Below, one piece after another: positions 7,505-16,807 of a stretch of DNA of 64,000 bases (positions within the stretch are counted from its first letter, which is position 1; every line of letters begins with the position of its first letter). The position numbers and the translations under genes are program-made. This DNA is from Rhodospirillaceae bacterium (GTDB lineage Bacteria > Pseudomonadota > Alphaproteobacteria > UBA8366 > Aestuariispiraceae). The stretch spans positions 1-64,000 of the forward strand of contig PAQY01000008.1 of the NCBI GenBank assembly GCA_002709955.1, written 5' to 3'. The notes beneath the pieces were generated by a model. It made no database searches. It was not told where the DNA came from and saw only the letters and a list, made by a program, of their open reading frames with translations.

Positions 7505-8245
7505 TCACCGTTCTTCGGAGCGGCTGATCAAACCAAGTCCCGGGATTGCGGAGACGGGTTTGCCAAGGCGCATACCCTCAACACTGGCACGCTTGTTACG
7601 GCACGCCTGATGGGCATACCCGATCATCAGGGCAGCAGCGTGGCCGCCTTGCCGCTGAATTAATGCCTCAACCAATTGGACCCGGGTTTCATAGGTGCGC
7701 TTGACACGTTCCAGGCTGAAATCGTCGGAAGACAGGTCGAAGACAACACTGTGCGGCGCCACCAGTGGAATGCGTGAAAGATGAGCAATTGTTGAATGAA
7801 TTGCTGTGTTACCGGAGGCGCTGACAATCAAGGCATGGAATTCAGCTACAAGTTCCATCCATTTTAGCCGTGCTTCGCGTTGTGAGAATCCTGAAGCGAG
7901 GACCGTTTTCATGCTATCAAGAAGGTCGCGGAACAACGACACATTCGCATCGGATATCCCTTTTTCACAAATGCAGCGTGCGGCGATAGCCTCAATTTCT
8001 CCCCGCAGGATGATTGCATCGGAAACTTCATCCAGTGTGAATCTTTTAGTTCTGAAACCACGATTGGGCGTGTGAGCCACAAGCCCTTCAAGTTCCAGAG
8101 AACTGAGTGCCAATCGGATAACAGTTCTCGATACCCCCAGGCTGGCTGCTATATGCACTTCCTTCAGTTTCTCCCCCGCGCCATAGGTGCCGCTCAGGAT
8201 GGCTTCTCGAAGGATTTGTGTTGCATTCTCAACTTGGGTGGACAT
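7505..8245 (-). CDS. GntR-family transcriptional regulator with FCD domain
   Basis: 246 residues. The N-terminal winged helix (about 5-70: ATQILREAILSGTYGAGEKL and HIAASLGVSRTVIRLALSSL) is typical GntR. The C-terminal helical domain (about 80-215) has the FCD layout, with Asp/His positions such as DEVSDAIILRGEIEA and EFHALIVSASGNTAI available for metal or ligand binding. FadR/FCD members usually repress catabolic operons and respond to an organic acid. It lies between the M29-like gene and the TRAP genes, and palindromic GntR-type sites are found in front of both. Confidence 0.9.
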   Translation of the reverse strand: MSTQVENATQILREAILSGTYGAGEKLKEVHIAASLGVSRTVIRLALSSLELEGLVAHTPNRGFRTKRFTLDEVSDAIILRGEIEAIAARCICEKGISDANVSLFRDLLDSMKTVLASGFSQREARLKWMELVAEFHALIVSASGNTAIHSTIAHLSRIPLVAPHSVVFDLSSDDFSLERVKRTYETRVQLVEALIQRQGGHAAALMIGYAHQACRNKRASVEGMRLGKPVSAIPGLGLISRSEER

Positions 8246-8273
8246 TTCGCCTCTCTCGTCATGGCAGCATTTT

Positions 8274-9575
8274 TCAGTTCATCCAGTGCAACAGGATGAG
8301 TGAAATATCTGGAACAAGAACCAATACCAGCAGTACTAGCAAATTGCACAGAATGAACGGTGCCACGCCGGTATAAATCTGGCGCAGAGGTACGGACGGC
8401 GTCATGGAATGCAGCAACATCACGTTCATCCCAATGGGAGGCGTGATCATTCCCAATTCGATGATCGCCACATTTATGATTCCCCACCAGATCGGATCAT
8501 AGCCAAGTTGAATGATCAGCGGCAGGACAAAGGGAAGGGTGATCAGCATGGCCGAGATGGTTTCAAATATGCTGCCCAGGATAATATAGCCCAGTAATAT
8601 CATGAAAATAATGGCCAGCGGGGGCAATCCGGTGCCCTGAAGAAACGTAACAAAACTTTCGGACAAGCCAGAAAACGTTACAAAATAGGCGAAAACCGAG
8701 GCCCCGATAATTATAATATAGATGGCTGCGGTGGATTGGGCAGCATCCAACAGCGCCTTCCAGAAATCCGCCAAACTCATGCGGCGGCGAACCAGGGCAA
8801 TGCCCAGCGCAGCAATCGCGCCGACGGATGCTCCCTCGGTCACGGTAAAGACGCCACCATAAATGCCACCCAGAACGACGAAGACCAAAATGCCGGCCGC
8901 CCAGGCCTTGCGCAAAGCGCCGAGGCGTTCCAACCAGGTTGCGCGGGCGCTTAAAGGCGCCCAATCCGGCCGCAGACGAACGACAATGGCGATGGTCGCT
9001 AACATTGCCATCACGGTCAGAATGATAGGAATGATCGACGCGACAAAGACATCCAGGATGAATTGCTTCGCCAGAATGGCGTAAATTACCATGACGATAG
9101 AGGGGGGCACGATGGATCCCAGATTTCCACCCGCCGCAATAACGCCACACGAAAATGACGTTTTATACCCGTGGCGCAGCATTTCCGGCAGCGCGGTTCG
9201 TCCAAATGTTGCGGTTGTTGCAAGGGACGATCCACAGATGGCCCCAAACCCGGCACAGCCCATAATCGTGGCATAAGCAAGGCCGCCGCGTCGATGTCCC
9301 AGCCCTGCCTGGGCCAGTGAATAGATTTCTGTCGACATGCGGCCGGCGGAGGCAAAGCTGCCCATCAGAAGGAATAATGGCACAACGGCCAGATCGGTAC
9401 TGGATAAATTAGCAACCGTTTCTGTACCCAAAAGTGATAATGCCGGACCCCAGCCGATCAATGCGGCAACGCCCAACACCCCGGCAATTGCCATCGCAAT
9501 CCCGATCTGCACATGCAACAGGATCAGGGCAAACATGCCTGCGATCCCCAGGGCCGCGATCAAGGTCGAGTCCAT
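8274..9575 (-). CDS. dctM: TRAP transporter large permease (DctM-like)
   Basis: 433 residues, almost entirely membrane-spanning with 11-12 hydrophobic segments and the conserved signature PLFLLMGSFASAGRMSTEIY plus GNLGSIVPPSIVMVIYA and GMITPPIGMNVMLLHS. It forms the Na+- or H+-coupled channel subunit of a tripartite ATP-independent periplasmic transporter, working with the small subunit and binding protein encoded just upstream. The spacing to the small-subunit gene is 22 bases, so the genes are co-transcribed. Confidence 0.95.
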   Translation of the reverse strand: MDSTLIAALGIAGMFALILLHVQIGIAMAIAGVLGVAALIGWGPALSLLGTETVANLSSTDLAVVPLFLLMGSFASAGRMSTEIYSLAQAGLGHRRGGLAYATIMGCAGFGAICGSSLATTATFGRTALPEMLRHGYKTSFSCGVIAAGGNLGSIVPPSIVMVIYAILAKQFILDVFVASIIPIILTVMAMLATIAIVVRLRPDWAPLSARATWLERLGALRKAWAAGILVFVVLGGIYGGVFTVTEGASVGAIAALGIALVRRRMSLADFWKALLDAAQSTAAIYIIIIGASVFAYFVTFSGLSESFVTFLQGTGLPPLAIIFMILLGYIILGSIFETISAMLITLPFVLPLIIQLGYDPIWWGIINVAIIELGMITPPIGMNVMLLHSMTPSVPLRQIYTGVAPFILCNLLVLLVLVLVPDISLILLHWMN

Positions 9576-9597
9576 AAAGCCTCCTGATACTCATCCA

Positions 9598-10134
9598 TTA
9601 CAACGAAACTGTCGGGTTTGAGGCTTGGTCGCCTCGGCGGAGGTCGTGGATCGTGTCGAAGGTCACAAGAGCTTCTACGAGCAGGGCAATCCCTAGAATA
9701 ACTGTTACAGCCCACCACCATGGTGCGGTCGGCCAATGCAGTAACCATGTTGCACTGTTCATCGCGGCCTCACGGGTTGCAAAACGGCCCATCTGGTAAA
9801 CGATGACAGCCAATACCCCGATGGTGGCCATATGGGACAGCAGTTCCAAAACGACATTTCCTGTCGGTCCGAACCACGCCCCAAAAATGCGCACAGCGAC
9901 GCCCCGTTTGCTCCATAATGCAATTGGAAATGTCGCGGCGACGGATACTGCGGTAATCAGGCCTGAGAACTCACCAACAGCGCTGATCGGACTGTTAAAC
10001 AGCCAGCGCATCAGAACGTCCAGCACTGTCATCGCAGCAAGGATTAAAAAGCAGACCAATCCCGCCGCGGCAACGGCTTTGGCAAGTAAACCTGCCAATT
10101 GATACAAATTGTTCGGGCGATGGGGCACGGACAT
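9598..10134 (-). CDS. dctQ: TRAP transporter small permease (DctQ-like)
   Basis: 178 residues with four hydrophobic segments and the DctQ signature around VLDVLMRWLFNSPISAVGEF. It holds together the large permease and the binding protein. It lies between dctM and a hairpin that separates it from dctP. Confidence 0.92.
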   Translation of the reverse strand: MSVPHRPNNLYQLAGLLAKAVAAAGLVCFLILAAMTVLDVLMRWLFNSPISAVGEFSGLITAVSVAATFPIALWSKRGVAVRIFGAWFGPTGNVVLELLSHMATIGVLAVIVYQMGRFATREAAMNSATWLLHWPTAPWWWAVTVILGIALLVEALVTFDTIHDLRRGDQASNPTVSL

Positions 10135-10169
10135 GTCAGATTCCCCCTTATGCCGGGCTTAAAGAAAGA

Positions 10170-10211
10170 GGGGCGTTTCGGTTTAGATTTTACTCAAACC
10201 CGAAGCGCCCC
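10170..10211 (-). terminator. intercistronic hairpin between dctP and dctQ
   Basis: GGGGCGTTTCGGTTT pairs with AAACCCGAAGCGCCCC (one bulge). It follows the binding-protein gene directly and precedes the permease genes. Such hairpins usually give higher dosage of the binding protein by 3' stabilisation or partial termination. Confidence 0.7.
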
Positions 10212-10222
10212 GCGATCAAAAT

Positions 10223-11242
10223 CTAGCGTCCTGCTCTGATATCTGACAAGATCGTCTCAAGCGAGGCTTTTAGTTTTGCGCCATTTTCCTGGTTCTTTGC
10301 CCAGCCATCGCTGACTTCGCCCAGTTCTGTACGCCATTGTTCCAAAGCGGCACCGTCTGGTTCCGTGACAACATGCTTGCTGCTGGCCACAGTCTCCTTG
10401 TGGATGCGATCAGCTTCGGTATCAAATACCTCACCAAATGCACGGGAGAAAGTTTCACCGCTGACCGAAAGAATGGCCTTCTGGGCTGATTCCGGCAAAG
10501 CGTCGAAGCGCTCTTTTGACATGGCGACCATGATCGGGACGGCCCCCATCGGCACCAGCAGGTGATACTTGGTGACATCCAGAATACGGAAATCATTCAG
10601 TCCGATCCATTCTGCCAGGGACCCGTCGATAACCCCACGGCTGATCGACTCGGCCGCTTGTGTCACGGGTAAGCCAACAGGGGTCGCCCCGATTTTTTCC
10701 AGGATAGCATTATCAACCTGACCTGCGGACCGAATTTTCAACCCGGACACATCGCTTAACGATGTCATCGGTTTTGCTGTATGCAGGCTGTAGGGGGCTG
10801 TTGTGAAGAGACCGAGCGGCTGCAAGTCTTCATAGCCGCGCAGCAATCCCTTCTCGTATAATCGCCAATAGCTGACACTGCCCTCAACCGAACTGGCGAC
10901 GTGAAAGGGAAGGTTCAGGACTTCATTGTCAGGATATTTCCCCTGGCTATAGGCCGGGATCATCCAGGCAATATCTGCCACGCCATTGGTCAATAGATCC
11001 AATTGTACGGCAGGGCTTTTTCCAAGAGCACCGCCGGGATACAGCTTTATCTTAATCTCACCGTTGGATGCTTCTTCTACCCGCTCAGCCCAGGGTACCA
11101 GAACGTCTTTGTAGCTGATCGATTGTGGCGGCAGGAAAATTGAAAAAGACAGCTCAATTGGATCGGCTGCCTTTGCAAATTGGGTTTGACCTAAAAGTAC
11201 GCATAGGCATAAGGCCATCAGGCCCTGATATTTTTTCCACAT
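10223..11242 (-). CDS. dctP: TRAP substrate-binding protein (DctP-like), exported
   Basis: The ATG at 11242 follows GGAGGAAACA and begins a signal peptide (MWKKYQGLMALCLCVLLG, cleavage after AKA). The 339-residue product has DctP features: the early strand PIELSFSIFLPPQS, EEASNGEIKIKLYPGGALG, and the ligand-anchoring region TAPYSLHTAKPMTSLSDVSGLKIRSAGQ. DctP proteins normally bind organic acids through an Arg in the KIR segment, present here. It is first of the TRAP genes and divergent from the epimerase/hyuAB operon. The ligand is unknown. Confidence 0.92.
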   Translation of the reverse strand: MWKKYQGLMALCLCVLLGQTQFAKAADPIELSFSIFLPPQSISYKDVLVPWAERVEEASNGEIKIKLYPGGALGKSPAVQLDLLTNGVADIAWMIPAYSQGKYPDNEVLNLPFHVASSVEGSVSYWRLYEKGLLRGYEDLQPLGLFTTAPYSLHTAKPMTSLSDVSGLKIRSAGQVDNAILEKIGATPVGLPVTQAAESISRGVIDGSLAEWIGLNDFRILDVTKYHLLVPMGAVPIMVAMSKERFDALPESAQKAILSVSGETFSRAFGEVFDTEADRIHKETVASSKHVVTEPDGAALEQWRTELGEVSDGWAKNQENGAKLKASLETILSDIRAGR

Positions 11243-11347
11243 TGTTTCCTCCTCATTCCCATTTGTTTTAGCGTCGACCATCTGTATCGGGTCGTTTTTA
11301 GGATACGACGATAGTGACACCACCGTTTCACAGATTGTCATGAGACA

Positions 11348-11418
11348 ATGCATGCATTGCATACATAATCAAACATTTTTCGCATGTTTTTCATTGTTAA
11401 TTATAAAAATGTATGCAT
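11348..11418. promoter_or_regulatory. divergent promoter region with two GntR-type sites
   Basis: ATGCATGCATTGCATACAT (11348-11366) and TGTATGCAT (11410-11418) share an inverted TGTATGCA core, matching TTGCATGCAA ahead of the M29-like gene. They lie between dctP (leftward) and the epimerase operon (rightward), so one FCD regulator could control both directions. Confidence 0.55.
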
Positions 11419-11503
11419 TATCGAAAAAAATGAATGACCTGAGGATAGTGGTTTCAAACAACATCCGGGTACATTCCAAGAATAAATCGGGGTATGGAGG
11501 AAA

Positions 11504-12511
11504 ATGCCAATGAATGTCCTTGTGACGGGCGGAACTGGTATCATCGGGGTCAATGTGGTTCGGCAATTGAACGCACAGGGGCACACTGTCACCGTTATGG
11601 ATGTGAAGCCGGATGTTGGGTTTCTGTCGGATATTCGATCAGAATACAGATTTGTCCGTGGCGACCTTCAGGATCTTCCTTGGATTATTGAATTACTGAA
11701 GCAGGATCGCATTGATCAGATCGTGCATCTGGGTGCGGTCATGTCGCCGCATCACACAACGCACCCTTATATGCTGTCCAAAATCAATCTCGAAGGAACC
11801 TTGAACATCTTTGAAGCTGCGAAGCTTTGCGATGTGGGCCGGGTCATTTTTGGCAGCACCCGTGGTGTTATCGCACGCACGGAAGGTACGCCCTATGGTG
11901 CGCCCTATTACGACCCTGTCCCGTCATCTTTTACCGGGCCTCGACTGCCATTGACGATCCTCAAGCGGGCAGCGGAAGACCTGGGGCTTTGCTATGCAAG
12001 GAATGGTTTCTTTGAGTTCTGCGCGATCCGTTATGCTGACTTTTATGGTGCTGAGCGCGTCATAAAACCTGAGCGTAGCCAGGCCAGTGTGTTCAACGAT
12101 GTCATCTTGGCCGCGATTGACGGTTGTTCACTCGATTTGCCCGGGGCGGATCAGGTGTTTGATCCTGTCTACATTAAGGATTGCGCGGCGGGGACCGTTG
12201 CCGCCTGTACAGTCGAAAAATTGCCAGCCAGGGTTTATCAACTGGGATCTGGCCGTGGCATTAAGTTTGGTGAGGCCGTAACCCAGGTCTGCGATCATTT
12301 TTCTGCGAAGATGATTACTGTGGCACCGGGTTTTAATTTTGCTCCCACTGAAAAGGACCCGAACTATTGTGTGCTAGATATCGAGGATGCCAGGCGGGAT
12401 CTTGGATACAGTCCAGCCTTCGGGTTGCAGGAAGGGCTGGCCGATTTTGTGCTGACTTTGGAGCGTTATCGAACGTCCGGGGCGTCGTCCGCAGCAATGG
12501 TTTCGGCCTGA
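11504..12511 (+). CDS. NAD-dependent epimerase/dehydratase-like protein lacking the catalytic Tyr
   Basis: 335 residues with a clear extended-SDR fold: VTGGTGIIG (about 6-14), VMDVKPD at the end of strand 2, IVHLGAVMSPHHT and FGSTRGVI. The usual YxxxK is replaced by LTILK (in PRLPLTILKRAAED), so Lys is kept but the acid/base Tyr is Leu. It may act as a non-redox isomerase, use another residue, or serve as a binding partner. GGAGG lies five bases before the ATG at 11504. It is first in an operon with hyuAB and a second epimerase that retains YxxxK. Confidence 0.85.
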   Translation: MPMNVLVTGGTGIIGVNVVRQLNAQGHTVTVMDVKPDVGFLSDIRSEYRFVRGDLQDLPWIIELLKQDRIDQIVHLGAVMSPHHTTHPYMLSKINLEGTLNIFEAAKLCDVGRVIFGSTRGVIARTEGTPYGAPYYDPVPSSFTGPRLPLTILKRAAEDLGLCYARNGFFEFCAIRYADFYGAERVIKPERSQASVFNDVILAAIDGCSLDLPGADQVFDPVYIKDCAAGTVAACTVEKLPARVYQLGSGRGIKFGEAVTQVCDHFSAKMITVAPGFNFAPTEKDPNYCVLDIEDARRDLGYSPAFGLQEGLADFVLTLERYRTSGASSAAMVSA

Positions 12512-12539
12512 TAGTTTCAAGCGATAGGATTTATAGGTT

Positions 12540-14675
12540 ATGGCGAATTACACAATCTCTGCTGATGCGGGTGGGACTTTTCTGGATCTCGTACTTGTCG
12601 ATGATACGGGGCGCATCGCCGTTGGGAAGTCCCTGCACACGCCGAACAATCCCGAGGTTGGGATTATGGAAGCCGTTGGCATCGCTGCGAAGGCGTTGGA
12701 TTTAGACGCGCAATCGGTTCTGGATAACTGCACCTTGGTCTTTCACGGCACGACGGTCACCACTAATGGCATGATTGAGCGCACTGGCGTGCGTACAGGC
12801 CTGATCTGTACCAAGGGGTTTGAAGATACATTGCGTATTGGTCGCGTTAAGGCGCGAACGGAAGGATTGGATCAGTATCAACTGACGCAATATACCTTAA
12901 ACGATCCACCGCCACCGATTGTATCTGAGCTTGATATTGCCGGTGTTTCCGGGCGCATGGATGCCCAGGGTACAGAAATTCTGGCGCTGGATATGGACGC
13001 ATTGGAAGCAGGCGCGACACGGCTAGTGCAAGCGGGTGTGGAGGCGATTGTCATTTCATTCCTGCATTCTTATGCCAATCCGGCTCACGAACAGCAGGCT
13101 TGTCGCTTTCTGCGCGATAAATTCCCGACCCTGCACATTATGGCGTCTACAGATGTAGCATCGGTGTTGGGGGAATATGAACGCACAAATACCGCCGTTG
13201 TGAACGCAAATTTAAATCCGTTGCTGCAAAAGCACCTGTCCAATCTTGGTCACGCGCTGGAGTCCAACGGGTATCATGGTCCGGTTCTGATTATGCAGTC
13301 CATCGGGGGCGTCAGTCCGATGGAAAATGTTCGGCATCAATCGGTCACAACGCTGCTGTCGGGTCCCGTCGGCGGTATTGTTGGCGCCCAGCAGATTGGT
13401 GGGTTGATAGGGGAAAGCAACATCATCACGACCGATATGGGCGGGACCAGTTTCGATGTCGGCCTTGTCGTTGGCGGACAACCGATCCGATCTGCCCAAA
13501 CCGTAATTCATCGGCATATCCTGACGGTCCCTGCGGTCGATATTGAGACCATCGGCGCCGGAGGGGGCAGTGCGGTTTGGCTGGATGACAATGGCAATAT
13601 AAAGGTTGGTCCGCGCAGCGTCGGTTCAAATCCCGGTCCCGCCTGTTATGGGTTGGGGGGGCTTGATCCCACGGTAACCGATGCGGATGTCGTCCTTGGA
13701 TTTATTGACACATCTTCCTTCGCCTTTGCCCATGGCCGGGCCAGCAGGGATTATGCGGTTGCTGCGATAGAAGAGCGGATCGGGCGACCGCTTGGATTGT
13801 CGGCTGAAGAGGCGGCGCATGGCGTCCTTCAGATCGTCAACAATCAGATGGCAGATCTTATCCGCAAGGTGACAATCGAGAAGGGACATGATCCAGGGGA
13901 TTTCGTTCTGTTGGCCTATGGCGGCAGCGGTCCAGCGCATTGCACGGCCTACGGCGCAGAGATCGGGGCGAAGAAAATCGTTATTCCGCCCTATGCATCG
14001 GTCTTTTCGGCCTATGGAATTGCCCAGGCCGATGTTCAGTTTTCCGTCACAGGTTCTGTACTGCAAGTGATTGCTCAGGATACAGAAATTCCAGATGAGA
14101 CTGTTCAAACCGTCAATGACATTCTGACACGCATAGCCGATCAGGCCCAGGATCAAATCGGGGACGATTTCTCTATCAGTGGCGCAGACCCTCAATTGCG
14201 GCTTTCCATTGATATTCACTATATCGGACAAATGACTGATATTGCCGTTCCGGTTGATGCGCCGCTTCCCTTGGATCGTGCCGCGATCAAGGATCTGATG
14301 GCAACGTTCCGGAAACTCTATGACATGAACTATGGTTCAGGCGCCAGTTCTCCTGCTTCGCCGATAGAATTGGTGAATGCACGGGCCGATGTTCTGATCC
14401 CACTGCCGTCTAAATATCAACCAGTCGAACTGCCGGTTGCAGATCGCGATCCATCTGCTGCGCGGTCTGGGTCCCGCTCTGTCTATTGGGGCGGAGAAAT
14501 CGGCTGGCGTGAAACAGACATTTATAAGGCCGATCTAATGCAGCCGGGAAATCAAATTTCCGGGCCTGCCTTGATTGAATTGTTTCGCACCACGGTGCCA
14601 ATTTATCGCAACCAACTGGCCGACAAAGATGTGTTCGGGAATCTGGTTGTGACTGCGGCTTCTAAAGACAGATAG
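12540..14675 (+). CDS. hyuA: hydantoinase/oxoprolinase subunit A (HyuA-like)
   Basis: 711 residues covering the full HyuA family: an N-terminal ASKHA-like domain opening with ISADAGGTFLDLVLVDDTG (DxGGTFxD phosphate motif), the middle TTDMGGTSFDVGLVVGG, AYGGSGPAHCTAYGAEIG, and the C-terminal domain. This family includes N-methylhydantoinase, 5-oxoprolinase, caprolactamase and acetone/acetophenone carboxylase subunits; all use ATP to activate a carbonyl and act with a B subunit. The substrate cannot be fixed. It lies 28 bases after the first epimerase and 11 bases before hyuB. Confidence 0.9.
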   Translation: MANYTISADAGGTFLDLVLVDDTGRIAVGKSLHTPNNPEVGIMEAVGIAAKALDLDAQSVLDNCTLVFHGTTVTTNGMIERTGVRTGLICTKGFEDTLRIGRVKARTEGLDQYQLTQYTLNDPPPPIVSELDIAGVSGRMDAQGTEILALDMDALEAGATRLVQAGVEAIVISFLHSYANPAHEQQACRFLRDKFPTLHIMASTDVASVLGEYERTNTAVVNANLNPLLQKHLSNLGHALESNGYHGPVLIMQSIGGVSPMENVRHQSVTTLLSGPVGGIVGAQQIGGLIGESNIITTDMGGTSFDVGLVVGGQPIRSAQTVIHRHILTVPAVDIETIGAGGGSAVWLDDNGNIKVGPRSVGSNPGPACYGLGGLDPTVTDADVVLGFIDTSSFAFAHGRASRDYAVAAIEERIGRPLGLSAEEAAHGVLQIVNNQMADLIRKVTIEKGHDPGDFVLLAYGGSGPAHCTAYGAEIGAKKIVIPPYASVFSAYGIAQADVQFSVTGSVLQVIAQDTEIPDETVQTVNDILTRIADQAQDQIGDDFSISGADPQLRLSIDIHYIGQMTDIAVPVDAPLPLDRAAIKDLMATFRKLYDMNYGSGASSPASPIELVNARADVLIPLPSKYQPVELPVADRDPSAARSGSRSVYWGGEIGWRETDIYKADLMQPGNQISGPALIELFRTTVPIYRNQLADKDVFGNLVVTAASKDR

Positions 14676-14686
14676 GACCCTGCGCG

Positions 14687-16807
14687 ATGACACATCCCAT
14701 TGAAGTTGACATCAATCCAGTCGACCAGAGTTTTACACCGCGTGTTGACCGGGTCACATATGAAATACTGAAGCACCGTCTTTGGCAGATCAATGAGGAG
14801 CAGGCGACGACGATCCGACGCGTGTCTGGATCCCCCATCGCATCAGAGGTCCAGGATTACAACGTTGGGATCGCCACCGCAGAAGGCAAACTGGTTGCCT
14901 GCGGGATGTCGGTCCTGGCGCATGTCACGGCCCTGTCGCATGTCATCAAAAATTGTATGAAGATCATTGGCGAAGGCAAATTGCGTGATGGGGATATGTT
15001 CATCACGAATGATCCCTGGATGGGGGCGGTGCATCAAAACGATGTCGCACTGGTCGCACCGATCATTATTGATGGCGCGCTTGTCGCCTGGACCAGCTCG
15101 GTGATCCATCATGCCGATGTCGGAGGTCCTGTGCCTGGCAGCTGGAATCTGGATGCATATGATGCCTTTCAGGAGGCACCGCGCTACCGTTTCTTGCGTA
15201 TCGTTCGGGATGGAGAGATCGCCGATGAAGTGATGGCGACGCTGATGACAAATTCCCGCACTCCCGCACTGGCGGAACTTGATCTCAGGGCTCAGGTTGC
15301 CGCTGCAGGCGTCGTGCGCCGTCGGATGACAGAGCTGTTCGATAAATATGGCGCACAGATTGTTGTCGACGTCATGGCCGATAGCTTGCGGGATTCTGAA
15401 ATCATGCTTCGCAATAGAATTCGGGCCCTGCCGGATGGTGTTTGGAAAACCGAAGAGCATGTTGATCATGATGGTCATTCTGACAGCCTGACAACCATTC
15501 GCCTGACCCTGACAAAATCCGGTGACACCCTGATATTTGACTTTACTGACAGTGATGACGAGGCGGCGGGCCTGATTAACTGTACCAGACCGACACTGGA
15601 GTCCGGTCCATTCAGTGCCGTCCTGACACATTTATGTGCGGGCATGACCTGGAATGAAGGGATCATGGACCGAATCCGGATCGACAGCCGTCCGGGCAGT
15701 ATCGTGGATTGCAATTTCCCGGCACCAGTGGCGTCCGGGGTTATCAATTCGGGCTGGGCCGCCTTGGATGCCTCTGCCGCTGCGGTTGCCCGCATGATGT
15801 TGGATGGACAGGAAAGTCGAAAGCTCACGATGGCCGGATGGGCGGGCGCCCCTTATGGCGTAAACATCTTTGGCAAGCGCGAGAATGGTCGATCCTTTGC
15901 GACCATGTTGGGTCTGTCCGGGCTACAGGGCGGTGGTGCGCGCAGTTTTGCCGATGGGTATGATGCGGCAGGCTATCTGCATTCACCGCGATGTGGCGCA
16001 ATGAATGTGGAAACAGCGGAAGCCAGGTTTCCAATCCTGCATCTGTTCCGCCGGCTTGCTCCTGATTCAGGGGGGGCTGGCCAGTATCGTGGGGGCCGCA
16101 GTGTTGAAATGGCAATCACCTCCCACGGCGCAACCCAGGCAGAAGTTATTGTCACAAGTTTTGGCAGTGATCATTCAGGATCGCCGGGATTGGCAGGCGG
16201 GATGCCTGGCGCTGGCGCGTTGGGCGCGTTGGTTCATACCAAATCCGACAGCACCGGGTTGATCCGCCAATGCGCGGATCGATCGACAACGCTGTCGGCA
16301 GGGGATGTCAAATCTTTGCCGTCGAAGGCCCGTGTGGCGCTGAATTCGGGCGATGTGTTTCTGTCCGTTACCCATGGTGGGGGCGGGTTTGGTGACCCGC
16401 GCCGACGGTCTGTCGACGCTGTCGCACAAGATTTGGCAAGTGGCGCAGTTACAGGGGAGTGGGCCGCCCGTTTGTACAATGTGCATATGGCGTCAGATGG
16501 CACCATCGATATTGATGAGACCAACCGATTGCGTCAGGCCCCTGTTCAGGCGGATGACGGGCGTCCCCTGACACAGGATGAATTGCCCGTCACCTTGCCG
16601 CAAAACTGTCCCCATTGCGAAGAACCGCTATGGGGACAAAACGGCAAAGCCAGCACGCCATTGATGACAACAGCGGACCTGGCGGCGGCGGGTCCTCTTA
16701 TCGCGGCCAGAGTGGCGGGCATCAGCCCACGGTTTCGACTGGTTACGCTGTCTTGCGCGCAGTGCGCCGGCAGAATTGAGGTCTTTCAGCAACGGATTGA
16801 CAAGTAA
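14687..16807 (+). CDS. hyuB: hydantoinase/oxoprolinase subunit B (HyuB-like) with Cys-rich C-terminus
   Basis: 706 residues. The main domain has the usual N-terminal signature (TYEILKHRLWQINEEQATTI, then FITNDPWMGAVHQNDVAL) and the terminal Gly-rich THGGGGFGDPRRR. Beyond it, about 100 residues contain CPHCEEPLWG and, 50 residues later, LSCAQCAGRIEVF: two CxxC pairs suggesting a Zn ribbon. Most HyuB proteins (about 520-590 aa) end soon after the Gly-rich motif; some carboxylase relatives use a separate small zinc subunit. The stop overlaps the spacing of the next gene, which starts at the adjacent base. Confidence 0.9.
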   Translation: MTHPIEVDINPVDQSFTPRVDRVTYEILKHRLWQINEEQATTIRRVSGSPIASEVQDYNVGIATAEGKLVACGMSVLAHVTALSHVIKNCMKIIGEGKLRDGDMFITNDPWMGAVHQNDVALVAPIIIDGALVAWTSSVIHHADVGGPVPGSWNLDAYDAFQEAPRYRFLRIVRDGEIADEVMATLMTNSRTPALAELDLRAQVAAAGVVRRRMTELFDKYGAQIVVDVMADSLRDSEIMLRNRIRALPDGVWKTEEHVDHDGHSDSLTTIRLTLTKSGDTLIFDFTDSDDEAAGLINCTRPTLESGPFSAVLTHLCAGMTWNEGIMDRIRIDSRPGSIVDCNFPAPVASGVINSGWAALDASAAAVARMMLDGQESRKLTMAGWAGAPYGVNIFGKRENGRSFATMLGLSGLQGGGARSFADGYDAAGYLHSPRCGAMNVETAEARFPILHLFRRLAPDSGGAGQYRGGRSVEMAITSHGATQAEVIVTSFGSDHSGSPGLAGGMPGAGALGALVHTKSDSTGLIRQCADRSTTLSAGDVKSLPSKARVALNSGDVFLSVTHGGGGFGDPRRRSVDAVAQDLASGAVTGEWAARLYNVHMASDGTIDIDETNRLRQAPVQADDGRPLTQDELPVTLPQNCPHCEEPLWGQNGKASTPLMTTADLAAAGPLIAARVAGISPRFRLVTLSCAQCAGRIEVFQQRIDK

